From NCBI RefSeq assembly GCF_002646595.1, contig NZ_PDUD01000020.1, positions 289,182 through 353,181 on the forward strand: a stretch of DNA of 64,000 nt, written 5' to 3'. Under the pieces are notes generated by a model. That model had not been told where the DNA came from. It did no database searches and saw only the letters and a list, made by a program, of their open reading frames with translations. This DNA comes from Flavilitoribacter nigricans DSM 23189 = NBRC 102662 (GTDB lineage: Bacteria; Bacteroidota; Bacteroidia; Chitinophagales; Saprospiraceae). Below are positions 54,563 to 62,153 of the stretch, piece after piece. Made by a program: the position numbers and the translations under genes. How positions within the stretch are numbered: the first letter of the stretch is position 1; each line of letters opens with the position of its first letter.

Positions 54563-54697
54563 ATTCAGTCATTCCTGGTTTTCGATTACTAACTATTAAT
54601 GTTCAGCACTAGAGGTCGGAGCCACACTTTAAGACTTCTCTTACAAGAATTAATACATATTAAGAAATATTTAATGATCGCACCGCGTTTTGCTGCC

Positions 54698-55273
54698 ATG
54701 AAGAAATTGATACTAGTTTTAGCGATGTTTGGAATGGCTTTTAGCGGGGCCTATAGTCAATCCTACGATTTCACCGGCGGCGTACGCCTGGGCACGGACT
54801 GGGGGATCACCAGTCAGGTCCGGCTCGCGAAAAAGACCACCGCCGAACTCATCCTGCAATCCAGTCTGAAACGGGAAGAAGTGCTCGTAACCGCCCTGGC
54901 CGAGCAGCATTCGCCGATCATCAGCCGGCGCTTCAATTTTTACGCCGGAGGGGGGCTGCACAAGGGATGGAACAGTGCATCGAATGAAGTGGAACCGATC
55001 AAAGATCCTTTCGGGGTGACCCTGATCGCCGGTGCGGAATTTACCCTGGCGCGTTTGAATATCAGCTGGGATTTTAAACCGGCCATCAATCTGGTAGGAG
55101 GGGAGAAGAAGATCTACACCCAGACGGGCATTTCGCTGCGCTACGTTATTTTTAAGAAAAATCACTTTGAAAAGGCCCGCAAAAAGCGGCAGCGGGTGAA
55201 ACGCCGCGAGGAGCGTCGCGAAAATCGCGATGGATTCAACTGGCGGTTCTGGGAGAAAAAAGATAAGGGCTAG
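54698..55273 (+). CDS. Exported protein, probable outer-membrane barrel with basic tail
   Basis: A 191-residue protein; ATG 54698 gives the signal peptide MKKLILVLAMFGMAFSGAYS followed by QSYDFTGGVRLG. An in-frame ATG at 54599 adds 33 non-signal residues and is less likely. Alternating patterns (GVRLGTDWGITSQV, RRFNFYAGGGLHKGW, GVTLIAGAEFTL, QTGISLRYVIF) suggest a small beta-barrel. The last 35 residues are strikingly basic (KARKKRQRVKRREERREN), possibly periplasmic and able to contact nucleic acid or peptidoglycan-linked acids. No family is recognised. Confidence 0.68.
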   Translation: MKKLILVLAMFGMAFSGAYSQSYDFTGGVRLGTDWGITSQVRLAKKTTAELILQSSLKREEVLVTALAEQHSPIISRRFNFYAGGGLHKGWNSASNEVEPIKDPFGVTLIAGAEFTLARLNISWDFKPAINLVGGEKKIYTQTGISLRYVIFKKNHFEKARKKRQRVKRREERRENRDGFNWRFWEKKDKG

Positions 55274-55406
55274 ACAGCAGGCTCTTATAGTCCCCGGAAA
55301 CTTCGGATCTACCGGTTTTGAAACGGCCAAGCGGCAACCTCAATCCACAATCCGCGGGAACTTTTCAAAAAATCAGGCTGTTTCAGAAAAAAGTTAAGCA
55401 AGCTAT

Positions 55407-55435
55407 TTGCTTTTTGTAAAGATGTATTATCTTTG
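55407..55435 (+). promoter_or_regulatory. Promoter of tRNA-His
   Basis: TTG (55407-55409) and TATCTTTG (55428-55435) are 18 bases apart, the same spacing as at the tRNA-Glu promoter, and 20 bases upstream of the tRNA. Confidence 0.72.
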
Positions 55436-55454
55436 CAATCGCTTTTAAAAAATG

Positions 55455-55528
55455 GTGGCTATAGCTCAGTTGGTTAGAGCGCTGGATTGTGGTTCCAGAG
55501 GTCGCCGGTTCAAATCCGGTTAGCCACC
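55455..55528 (+). tRNA. tRNA-His (anticodon GTG)
   Basis: A cloverleaf with acceptor strands GTGGCTA and TAGCCAC, an anticodon arm CTGGA-TTGTGGT-TCCAG with anticodon GTG, and T arm CCGGTTCAAATCCGG. A G at 55454 can act as the extra G-1 that pairs with C73, diagnostic for histidine tRNA. The minus-strand recombinase reading frame ends inside its 3' end, at 55520. Confidence 0.97.
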
Positions 55529-57073
55529 CAAAACTGAATTTTCGCTTAATATCAGAGGTTCAGTAACCTCCAAATAGGTGCAATTGTCTGATAAATAAGC
55601 GATTGAAGAAATAAGAGAGTTCAGCCGTTTGGTTCGAACTCTCTTTTCTTTTATGGAAAAGCCTTCCGGAAAGATGGCCCGCAAGATCCTACGCTTGTGC
55701 TCATAGGTCGCCTGGCGGTAGATCTTACTGATACTGCCTAATACTTCCGCTACCTGCAGCCTTAAGGCTAAATCGCTCTGAGCACTGTATTTTAGTTTTT
55801 CTTTTCGGGTGTTTGCCTTAGCCAGATCTAACCTAAATCGATTGGATAACTCATTGTAATCTACTGCCTGCAAAAAACCGTCCGCATAATCTTCCTGGAT
55901 CTTCTTCAAACGATCCTCCAGCCTGGCTACCTCCTGAGATAAACGTTTTGCTTCTTTTTTATCGGCAGCGGTCTGTTCCTGAAGATAAGCCCGGATCTCG
56001 TCTTTTAGATCTTCCATGAAGGATGCCTCCGGCACCATTTCTTTAATGGCCTGGTCTACAATGCGGTGGGCGTCCAAAACATTGATGCGACTGGTATTGG
56101 TTTGCATCCGCTCGTAATAGTAAAATAGTTTCCCGTTTTTCTTTCGCACCTGGTAGCCGGTTAGCTTTTTTCCGGTAATATGGCAATGTAAAACGCCCTT
56201 GAGGAAATAGAAGCTGGAGGCTATGGATTGCTGACCGTTGCGGATGCTACTTGGCTTGCGTTCGGATTGGCTCCGCTCCTGCACCCGATCGTACAATTCT
56301 TCACTGATCAGGGGCTCATGGAGGCATTCCACTCGCCTGGCCGGATTATTCTTGTAGGCTTTCAAGATCATATATCCGGCGTAGATCGGATTATTGAACA
56401 TATTGTAAAAAGCGGTGCGCTTCACCCCTACGGTTTCGCCGTGCCGATTATAAAGATCCTGCTTGGTATGGTGGCCATCAGCGTACTGCCGGAATATCTT
56501 ACGCACCAACGGAGCATTTTCATCCGGCACCAGCCGCTTTTCCCGTTTCCCATTGCGCCGGGTACGGTTGCTTACTTCCCGAATATAACCGGGCGGGCAT
56601 TTGCCGGTAAAGATCCCGGCACTGTTGGCGGCATAGGTTCCGTCCTTGGTCCGTTCTCCAATTTTCAGGCTCTCGACTTGGGCCAGGCCAAACTGAATGC
56701 TTAAAAAGATCGGCCAGCTGGTGCTGGCGTGGTCTACCCAATTGTCCGGGCAGTTGATCTCAACACCGATTTCGCTGAAGCGCCTGATCAGGATGAAAGC
56801 CTCCCCTACATCGCGCCCTAAACGGTCCCAGCGGTAGACGAGCATATACTTCAGCACTCCCCGGGCCTGACTGTAGATCTCGTAGATGTTGTTCAGCTGC
56901 TCCCGGTCAAACTTGCGTCCGGAGATGGTATCGCTGTAGATACCGAGACAGGTCCAGTTCTTGACCTTGCTGTGTCCTTGTAAACCACTGGTCTGGTAAT
57001 CGTGGGAAAAGCCCTTTTGCTGTTCTTCCGTAGAGCAACGTGTATATAGTATATAGGTGGTAGGTGTTTTCAT
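55520..57073 (-). CDS. Large serine recombinase (site-specific integrase)
   Basis: A 517-residue large serine recombinase. The catalytic domain starts ILYTRCSTEEQQKGFS, with the nucleophilic serine in TRCS, and continues with ISGRKFDREQL, YRWDRLGRD and FGLAQVESLKIGERTKDG. The recombinase domain (GYIREVSNRTR, FYNMFNNPIYAGYMI) and a coiled coil (about residues 365-430) follow. The zinc-ribbon position, FLKGVLHCHITGKKLTGYQV, keeps only one of the usual four cysteines. ATG 57073 is preferred to TTG 57097. The last two codons and the stop (GGT GGC TAA) are inside tRNA-His, so the gene sits directly at the presumed attachment site. Confidence 0.9.
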   Translation of the reverse strand: MKTPTTYILYTRCSTEEQQKGFSHDYQTSGLQGHSKVKNWTCLGIYSDTISGRKFDREQLNNIYEIYSQARGVLKYMLVYRWDRLGRDVGEAFILIRRFSEIGVEINCPDNWVDHASTSWPIFLSIQFGLAQVESLKIGERTKDGTYAANSAGIFTGKCPPGYIREVSNRTRRNGKREKRLVPDENAPLVRKIFRQYADGHHTKQDLYNRHGETVGVKRTAFYNMFNNPIYAGYMILKAYKNNPARRVECLHEPLISEELYDRVQERSQSERKPSSIRNGQQSIASSFYFLKGVLHCHITGKKLTGYQVRKKNGKLFYYYERMQTNTSRINVLDAHRIVDQAIKEMVPEASFMEDLKDEIRAYLQEQTAADKKEAKRLSQEVARLEDRLKKIQEDYADGFLQAVDYNELSNRFRLDLAKANTRKEKLKYSAQSDLALRLQVAEVLGSISKIYRQATYEHKRRILRAIFPEGFSIKEKRVRTKRLNSLISSIAYLSDNCTYLEVTEPLILSENSVLGG

Positions 57074-57080
57074 GCTCGAT

Positions 57081-57191
57081 TCAACCTTTTTCGACAATCA
57101 ACAAGATAGCTTTTTCTTTAGGAATGGCGCAAATGGCTGCGGCTAACGCTCTTAAGAGGCGTTGGCGATCTTTTTTATCTGGATGTTGCAT
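57081..57191 (-). CDS. Small ORF upstream of the recombinase (36 residues)
   Basis: An ATG-started frame encoding MQHPDKKDRQRLLRALAAA and ending in LLIVEKG. It fits exactly between the 81-residue gene (6-base gap) and the recombinase (7-base gap), which argues that it is translated. It has a basic amphipathic start and a hydrophobic end. No family is known; it might be a small accessory protein of the recombinase. Confidence 0.45.
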   Translation of the reverse strand: MQHPDKKDRQRLLRALAAAICAIPKEKAILLIVEKG

Positions 57192-57197
57192 CAGAGA

Positions 57198-57443
57198 TTA
57201 ATTTAGTATGTGGTTGTTGGTGGAATTGTTTTTTTGATCTTTCTTGAGCTCCTGGTTTATCCAGTCTGTTATCTTTTCGCTATCATCACCAAATCGATTT
57301 ATACCGTCTTTCCTCAATTCATGGATCAGAATCTCCTGATAGGCTTCCAACACATTTAAAATTCGGAAGTAAGAAACTCCATTTGGTTCCAAATTCGCTT
57401 CCTGGTTTCCGGAAGGGATTAAAAGAATGGCTACGGTTTCCAT
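57198..57443 (-). CDS. Small hypothetical protein of the element (81 residues)
   Basis: Begins METVAILLIPSGNQEANLEP and continues with a helical segment RILNVLEAYQEILIHELRKD; the end is polar and Asn-rich. No domain was recognised. It lies in tandem with the 36-residue frame and the recombinase on the minus strand, with very short gaps, suggesting one transcript. Confidence 0.5.
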   Translation of the reverse strand: METVAILLIPSGNQEANLEPNGVSYFRILNVLEAYQEILIHELRKDGINRFGDDSEKITDWINQELKKDQKNNSTNNHILN

Positions 57444-57531
57444 TTCAATTTTAGATTTAAAAAGCCCGACCGGCGAGGTTCACCTTAATAGTGCCGGCCG
57501 GGCGATGACAAAAACAGCAGGATAAATTCCT

Positions 57532-57723
57532 TTAAAACCGGGCTTCGATGTTCCGGTCCGTTTCTTGAATTTCCTTAAGGCGATCGCAGCTGTAAACGAT
57601 AAGCAGCAACACGATCACCAGGAGAGCAATCCGACCCAATTGCCGGAAGTATTCCTTCGCACCTGGTCGCTCCCAGGTGGCCTCCCATTCCTTAAGGAAA
57701 TCGTCCAGTTTCTGGTCTTTCAT
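57532..57723 (-). CDS. Small single-span membrane protein (63 residues)
   Basis: Started at ATG 57723, which overlaps the stop of the preceding gene as ATGA. It encodes a polar N-terminus (MKDQKLDDFLKEWEATWER), one transmembrane helix (GRIALLVIVLLLIVYSC) and a charged tail. The longer in-frame upstream reading is the out-of-frame shadow of the neighbouring gene. Function unknown. Confidence 0.6.
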   Translation of the reverse strand: MKDQKLDDFLKEWEATWERPGAKEYFRQLGRIALLVIVLLLIVYSCDRLKEIQETDRNIEARF

Positions 57724-57905
57724 TCTTCCGAATTTTGCGCACTGGCGATGCCGAAAAATAGCGATCCGACCATGCCGATGATGATGCCGGTGGTTAACCA
57801 AAATCTTGGGGTCTGTACCACTGGCCAAAACAGTACGGCCAGTGATCCAAAAAAGAGGGCCAAACAGATGTATAATCCGGATCGGAACAGTTTTCTCCCT
57901 TTCAT
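57720..57905 (-). CDS. Small two-span membrane protein (61 residues)
   Basis: MKGRKLFRSGLYICLALFFG starts a basic N-terminus and first transmembrane helix; a second helix is FWLTTGIIIGMVGSLFFGIA, and the tail is acidic. It overlaps both neighbours by four bases (ATGA), linking three membrane-protein genes in one translationally coupled cassette. No family recognised. Confidence 0.62.
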   Translation of the reverse strand: MKGRKLFRSGLYICLALFFGSLAVLFWPVVQTPRFWLTTGIIIGMVGSLFFGIASAQNSEE

Positions 57906-59335
57906 TTTGCTTTTGATTTTTTGTGCGCAATTGCAGATTCTAATTCTTGAATTCTTGCGGTGTATGCTTCCACCCAGTTAGTGTTATTATCGATGGCTGC
58001 AAGTGTTTTTTTCGGAACTGTTTTACCTGCTTTTTCCAATTTGATCTTGCGTTGTGTAACACTTCCGAGACGCTTCTTATACATCTTCAATCGCTGCTTA
58101 CATTGCGTCAAATTCAAGTGTTCCAACTGTGCTATAAAGGTCACACTTGCGGTAGGTGTACTTTTGGGCATGGATCTGGGAGCACTTGCTGCTTTGAAAG
58201 TGGAGGTGTTTTCAAACAATCCGCGGTAGGGGATATCTGTTTCGTGTTCCCCGGGTTCTCCAAACAGCCAGCGGATCAATCTTCTTAAGCCGCGTTCCAT
58301 CCGCCAACTGATCATCACTTTGAACTCGTCCATAACAGTTGGCAGGTTCCAAAATTCATTGGGTTCAATTTCGTAGTTGATATCACTGCCGGCTTCGACC
58401 TGCAGGCTTAAGTAGATCATCAGATAAAAGACCGTCTGGCCGGCGATCGTGAGGATGATGAATACAATTCCTTTGAAACTGGAATCGTCCGAAATTTCCT
58501 TAAGGCGATCGCTGTTTTTTTGCTCTGCCTGAAATAGGGTAGCGGCTTTCTCTTTTTCCAGGGTCCTGGTCTTTTCATTTCGATCTTTTACCGCCGCCAT
58601 CATCGCATTTCCCTTAAGGGAAGAGATCACCGCCAGACTGTCGTTCATGGCGGATCGGGCCCGATCGATCAGGGCCAGGTATTCGGTCATTTTGTTTTTA
58701 CACCACTGCTTGCCGGCATTGGCGCAGGTGCGGTATTTTTCGCGTTCTTTTCTTAAGGCGAGCGAGTCGGATTGAAAGCGATCGCGGGTAGCTCTCAGGC
58801 GTAGTTCATACGGACCGGATAGGGTGAGGGAGTCCTGACTGAAACCGGTCTCCAGTTTTCGCATCTGATCAGCGTAAATTTCCTTAAGGGAATCGACCTT
58901 GATCAGATCCGGAATTTCGGTGGAATCCTCCGCGTAGTAACTGGAGCCGACGGCCGACAGGAAATAGGAGAGGGCGGCAATGGCCACCAGGCCGACCAGG
59001 TAGGATTTGTTAAGGATCTTATGCCGGCCGGCCAGCTGGGGATCTTCTTTGAATAATCCCTTTACCACAAATGGCTTGATCGCCCGCCGGGCAAGAATGC
59101 GATTGGCCAACTCGATAAAGAGGGCCACCAGGAGGGCAAATAAAAGTAAGGGTAGGGTAGCGACGGGCATACCCTGCTTAAGGATTTCCGCGAGGATAAG
59201 GGCATAAACCGCGTAAGCCAGGGAAGCTCCGGACAGAAACTGGCCGATAAAACCGATCAGGCCGTAGGCGCCAAGGCTAGAGCCGTGCTCGTTGAAAAAG
59301 TCCTTGTTCTCCGGTGTTGTTTTGGTGATTTTCAT
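57902..59335 (-). CDS. Large membrane protein of the element (477 residues)
   Basis: Two or three transmembrane helices lie in residues 20-90 (GAYGLIGFIGQFLSGASLAY, LPLLLFALLVALFIELANRI), another near 130-150 (YLVGLVAIAALSYFLSAVG), then a long coiled-coil domain of about 150 residues with two cysteines (YRTCANAGKQWCKNKM), and a further helix (GIVFIILTIAGQTVFYLMIY). The basic C-terminus (QRLKMYKKRLGSVTQRKIKL, ending AHKKSKAK) is probably cytoplasmic. No Walker motifs are visible, so it is not a Zot or VirD4 ATPase. Its position with two tiny membrane proteins suggests a membrane complex of the element. Confidence 0.65.
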   Translation of the reverse strand: MKITKTTPENKDFFNEHGSSLGAYGLIGFIGQFLSGASLAYAVYALILAEILKQGMPVATLPLLLFALLVALFIELANRILARRAIKPFVVKGLFKEDPQLAGRHKILNKSYLVGLVAIAALSYFLSAVGSSYYAEDSTEIPDLIKVDSLKEIYADQMRKLETGFSQDSLTLSGPYELRLRATRDRFQSDSLALRKEREKYRTCANAGKQWCKNKMTEYLALIDRARSAMNDSLAVISSLKGNAMMAAVKDRNEKTRTLEKEKAATLFQAEQKNSDRLKEISDDSSFKGIVFIILTIAGQTVFYLMIYLSLQVEAGSDINYEIEPNEFWNLPTVMDEFKVMISWRMERGLRRLIRWLFGEPGEHETDIPYRGLFENTSTFKAASAPRSMPKSTPTASVTFIAQLEHLNLTQCKQRLKMYKKRLGSVTQRKIKLEKAGKTVPKKTLAAIDNNTNWVEAYTARIQELESAIAHKKSKAK

Positions 59336-59360
59336 ATCTTTAATTCAATGATTTATCGAC

Positions 59361-59398
59361 TCCCATCTGGATCGGCCTCCCAAAGCACCCAGATGGGA
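59361..59398. terminator. Hairpin between element genes
   Basis: TCCCATCTGG (59361-59370) and CCAGATGGGA (59389-59398) pair perfectly over 10 bp. A TATTTTTTTA tract follows on the plus strand, although no plus-strand gene is present. It is placed between the 44-residue frame and the large membrane protein gene. Confidence 0.5.
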
Positions 59399-59405
59399 TA
59401 TTTTT

Positions 59406-59540
59406 TTACGATTCGTCTGGATCGTATCGACTGGCCATTCCGTCTATCCAAAATTGCCATTCTTCCAACTGCATCCTGAAATTGTAAAAGCGTCTGCCCA
59501 ACCAGGAAAAAAACAGGAAGCGTACGTCCGGCTTTTTCAT
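59406..59540 (-). CDS. Possible small ORF (44 residues)
   Basis: An ATG-started frame in the ssb to membrane-protein gap. It begins MKKPDVRFLFFSWLGRR and continues with YNFRMQLEEWQFWIDGM, an aromatic-rich sequence with amphipathic helix character, ending DPDES. It fits between two hairpins. No homologue is recognised, so coding status is uncertain. Confidence 0.35.
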   Translation of the reverse strand: MKKPDVRFLFFSWLGRRFYNFRMQLEEWQFWIDGMASRYDPDES

Positions 59541-59571
59541 TCTGTCCATGGAATAATGTTTGTGTAGTTCC

Positions 59572-59613
59572 CCCGATCAGGCCGGCGACCTTTGCCGCCG
59601 GCGTCTGATTGGG
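59572..59613 (-). terminator. Stem-loop downstream of ssb
   Basis: CCCGATCAGGCCGGCG on one side pairs with CGCCGGC and CTGATTGGG on the other (two-base bulge, one G-U pair). It lies about 60 bases after the ssb stop. No T-tract, so it may be a terminator or an element structure. Confidence 0.45.
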
Positions 59614-59671
59614 TTAAGCTCTGACGATCACCCGTGATGTCAGCATTTCTGCGGGGGGTAAACTGCGTGGC

Positions 59672-60172
59672 TTAGTCGTCGATCCAGGACGTGTCCACAT
59701 CATCTACCGGAGTGGCTACCGGCTGCCGGTGGGCTTGCTGTCCGTTGCCTTGTACTGCCGGCCGCTGCTGCTGGCGCTGTCCGTTGTTGCGGGCTGCCGG
59801 CTTTGGTGCCTGGCCGTTGTGTTGGCTCTCTGTCGGCTGCTGGTTATTGTCGGAACGGCTGCCGATCAGCTCGATGCGGTTGACCCGCAATTGGAAATCG
59901 GCGACCTGCTGGCCATCTCGGTTCGTGTAGACGCCGACCGACGGGGTGCCTTCCACAAATACCATCTGACCTTTCTTGAGGTATTCCGTCAGCCGGGTTT
60001 CTTTGGTGCGCCAGAAGGTGCAATTGATCCAGAGGGTCTTTTCGTGGGAGACTCCATTGGAATCTTTGTACTTCTCGTTGTGGGCTACGGAAAAACCGAT
60101 AGCAGTGGTACCATTTACGTTGCGGACTACGGCGTCAGCACCGAGGTTTCCGATGATTTCAGTTTTAAGCAT
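59672..60172 (-). CDS. ssb: Single-stranded DNA-binding protein
   Basis: A 166-residue SSB: an OB-fold of about 110 residues (MLKTEIIGNLGADAVVRNVN, TLWINCTFWRTKETRLTEYL, GQMVFVEGTPSVGVYTNRDG) followed by a Gln/Pro/Arg-rich linker and an acidic tip, DDVDTSWIDD, in place of the usual DIPF ending. It coats single strands during replication. The first 46 bases overlap the end of rep, so the two are coupled. Being directly behind a rolling-circle initiator, it is likely the element's own SSB, not the host one. Confidence 0.93.
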   Translation of the reverse strand: MLKTEIIGNLGADAVVRNVNGTTAIGFSVAHNEKYKDSNGVSHEKTLWINCTFWRTKETRLTEYLKKGQMVFVEGTPSVGVYTNRDGQQVADFQLRVNRIELIGSRSDNNQQPTESQHNGQAPKPAARNNGQRQQQRPAVQGNGQQAHRQPVATPVDDVDTSWIDD

Positions 60173-61659
60173 GACTTCGCTTTTTTTGGTTTAATGAATT
60201 TATTCTTGACTGCCCGCTGCCTGGCCCTGGCCATCATGTCCATTTCGACCAGGGCATCGAAAGCGGTATAGGCGTTATCAAGGTATTTGGGCGCTACGTT
60301 CTTACAGATCTTGATCCGTAGATCATCGTTGGGATCTACCCGGACCTTGGCCAGACTGACCACCAGGTAGCGGTATTCCTCGCGCAATACGGGTTCTCCG
60401 CTTTCCGGATCGATCACCTCTTCGTGGCCGAGGTTGGCCAGGTCTTCGGCCAGTTCTACTCCGGATTCGTCGGGTTTGTAGTTGACATTGAGTGTTTTAG
60501 CTCCCGGATGGGCGTTTTTAGTGCCGGCGTGGAAAGCGCCAAACTTTCGGTAGAGCGGTTTGCCCTTAATGGCCGGCAGGATCTCCGTGATCAGCTCAAA
60601 GTCCAGTGTGCCGTCTTCGTACATAGCCATGGGCTGAAAATGGTATTTGATGCACTCCATGATCCCACCCAGGAAGGTGTCAAAGCCGTCTTCCGGCCGG
60701 ACGTATCTTTTCCAGTATCCGGAGCGCTCATCGTAGCGATAGCCCCTTTTTTCCTGGTCTGAGCGCAGATAGAGACTCTCCAGGCCGATCAGCGTGGCGC
60801 CATCCGGAGACAGGCAATTGACATCTTCCGGGGTCAACAGGCAGTTACTCTTTAAGATCGAGGCTTTTTCGGCCGCTGTGATCTCATTTCGCTGGCCGGA
60901 GCCGGCAGTCTGCATATTCCAGGCCAAAAGAATCTGCCGGTGCAGCGAATTGCGGTTCTGGAGGCTTTTGTGCACCAGCAACAGGGCGTGAATGTGGATA
61001 TGAAGTCCGTTTTGGTTCTTGGTGACCTCCACGCCGAACTCACCGGCATAGACCATTTTCTTCCAGAAGGCCTTCTTCCGCATGTAGTTGAATTCCTTCA
61101 TCAGTTCGTCGGCGTACCAGCGTTGGCCGCGGAAACTGTTGGTCGCATCGTGCGGGACGGTCAACGTCAGGTGCATGAAATCGTACTGGCGGATCAGATC
61201 CGGGTATTCCTCAAAGAAGTTCCACCAGGTGCGGCGGACTTTCTTGGCTCTTTGGGCGTTGCAAACCGCGCAAAGCTTGTGTTTGCAGGTGTGCGCGCCG
61301 ATAAATTCCTTGGTATCACTGTTCAGATGTTCCCGGAAAAGGGCGTGGTGACAGCAGGTATTGATCTTGTACCGGAAATCCATGAGGTATTCAAAGCCCG
61401 GACCGATCACCGTCTGTCCCTGTTGCCGCTTTTTCTCCAGCCATTCGTGCAGATCGGTGTAGTTACGCTGGTTCTGGCCCAACTGGCGGCGCATGGCCAG
61501 GCAACGGCGCCGATTGTAGTTGGCCCGCTGCCGGTGGGGTGGGGCGGACTCCCCGGGAGCGCCCTGCGGATCGAAATTTCCAGTGAACCCGATGGTCGGT
61601 TCGGTGGCCATCATTCCGACCGTTTCTTTACTATCTAGGAAGGGACTATTAGTATACAT
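60127..61659 (-). CDS. rep: Rolling-circle replication initiator (HUH Rep)
   Basis: A 510-residue Rep protein. ATG 61659 overlaps the previous stop (TAATG); the upstream part of the longer frame is the shadow of that gene. A Cys-rich motif CKHKLCAVCNAQRAKKVR (from residue 125) precedes motif I (FMHLTLTVPHD), the HUH motif II (GLHIHIHALLLV, His222 and His224) and motif III (MECIKYHFQP, nucleophile candidate Tyr339). The order matches plasmid Rep_1-type initiators that nick the double-strand origin. A relaxase is excluded because motif III follows the HUH motif. Residues 1-60 appear unstructured. Confidence 0.87.
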   Translation of the reverse strand: MYTNSPFLDSKETVGMMATEPTIGFTGNFDPQGAPGESAPPHRQRANYNRRRCLAMRRQLGQNQRNYTDLHEWLEKKRQQGQTVIGPGFEYLMDFRYKINTCCHHALFREHLNSDTKEFIGAHTCKHKLCAVCNAQRAKKVRRTWWNFFEEYPDLIRQYDFMHLTLTVPHDATNSFRGQRWYADELMKEFNYMRKKAFWKKMVYAGEFGVEVTKNQNGLHIHIHALLLVHKSLQNRNSLHRQILLAWNMQTAGSGQRNEITAAEKASILKSNCLLTPEDVNCLSPDGATLIGLESLYLRSDQEKRGYRYDERSGYWKRYVRPEDGFDTFLGGIMECIKYHFQPMAMYEDGTLDFELITEILPAIKGKPLYRKFGAFHAGTKNAHPGAKTLNVNYKPDESGVELAEDLANLGHEEVIDPESGEPVLREEYRYLVVSLAKVRVDPNDDLRIKICKNVAPKYLDNAYTAFDALVEMDMMARARQRAVKNKFIKPKKAKSCLKLKSSETSVLTP

Positions 61660-62120
61660 TATAGCTGGGGTTTTGCGGTACCTGCAATCAGTTGGTCTAC
61701 CTGCTCCAGCTGAAAGGCGGTGACCGCCTGGAAAAACTGGACTTTTTTCAGCTGCGAGGGATAGTTGCGGCTTTTCGGGTTGGGCATCAGTGACCGGATC
61801 TTGGATAGGTTCTCTCGCAAAGCTTCCTGGATGGTCGGTAACAGCATCTTTTTGGTGAGATAGCGTTTCAGTTCCCGCAGGGATTCCAGGTTCTCTTTTT
61901 CCGGACCGATCAGGTAGGCGCCTTTGCTGTACCCGACCACACTGACGTATTTGGCCAGGAGGGATTTGGTGCAAATGGCGATCGCTTCCTGGAGCTTGCG
62001 CTGGAGCCGTGCCGGATGTTCTACGACAATCTCGAAGGGTTTGCCTAAAGCCGGATGGATCAGGTTCAGTTCGAACTCTGCCAACAAATTCTGGCTGTAT
62101 GTGAGCATTATAGTTTCCAT
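61659..62120 (-). CDS. Hypothetical protein upstream of rep (153 residues)
   Basis: The frame runs from METIMLTYSQNLLAEFELNL to QVDQLIAGTAKPQL; a second possible start is four codons later. It is mostly helical, with a short central beta part (VSVVGYSKGAYLIGP) and no recognised domain. Its stop overlaps the rep start by one base, so it is translationally coupled to rep and may be a replication accessory protein. The hairpin-rich region is directly upstream. Confidence 0.62.
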   Translation of the reverse strand: METIMLTYSQNLLAEFELNLIHPALGKPFEIVVEHPARLQRKLQEAIAICTKSLLAKYVSVVGYSKGAYLIGPEKENLESLRELKRYLTKKMLLPTIQEALRENLSKIRSLMPNPKSRNYPSQLKKVQFFQAVTAFQLEQVDQLIAGTAKPQL

Positions 62121-62153
62121 AAAAATTGATGTTGTCTGGGGGTTCTTTTTCGG

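Noticed and set aside
60127..61659. Mobilisation relaxase
   Set aside because: The motif order (LTLTVPH, then HIHIH, then a late KYH tyrosine) fits a rolling-circle Rep; MOB relaxases have the tyrosine before the histidines.
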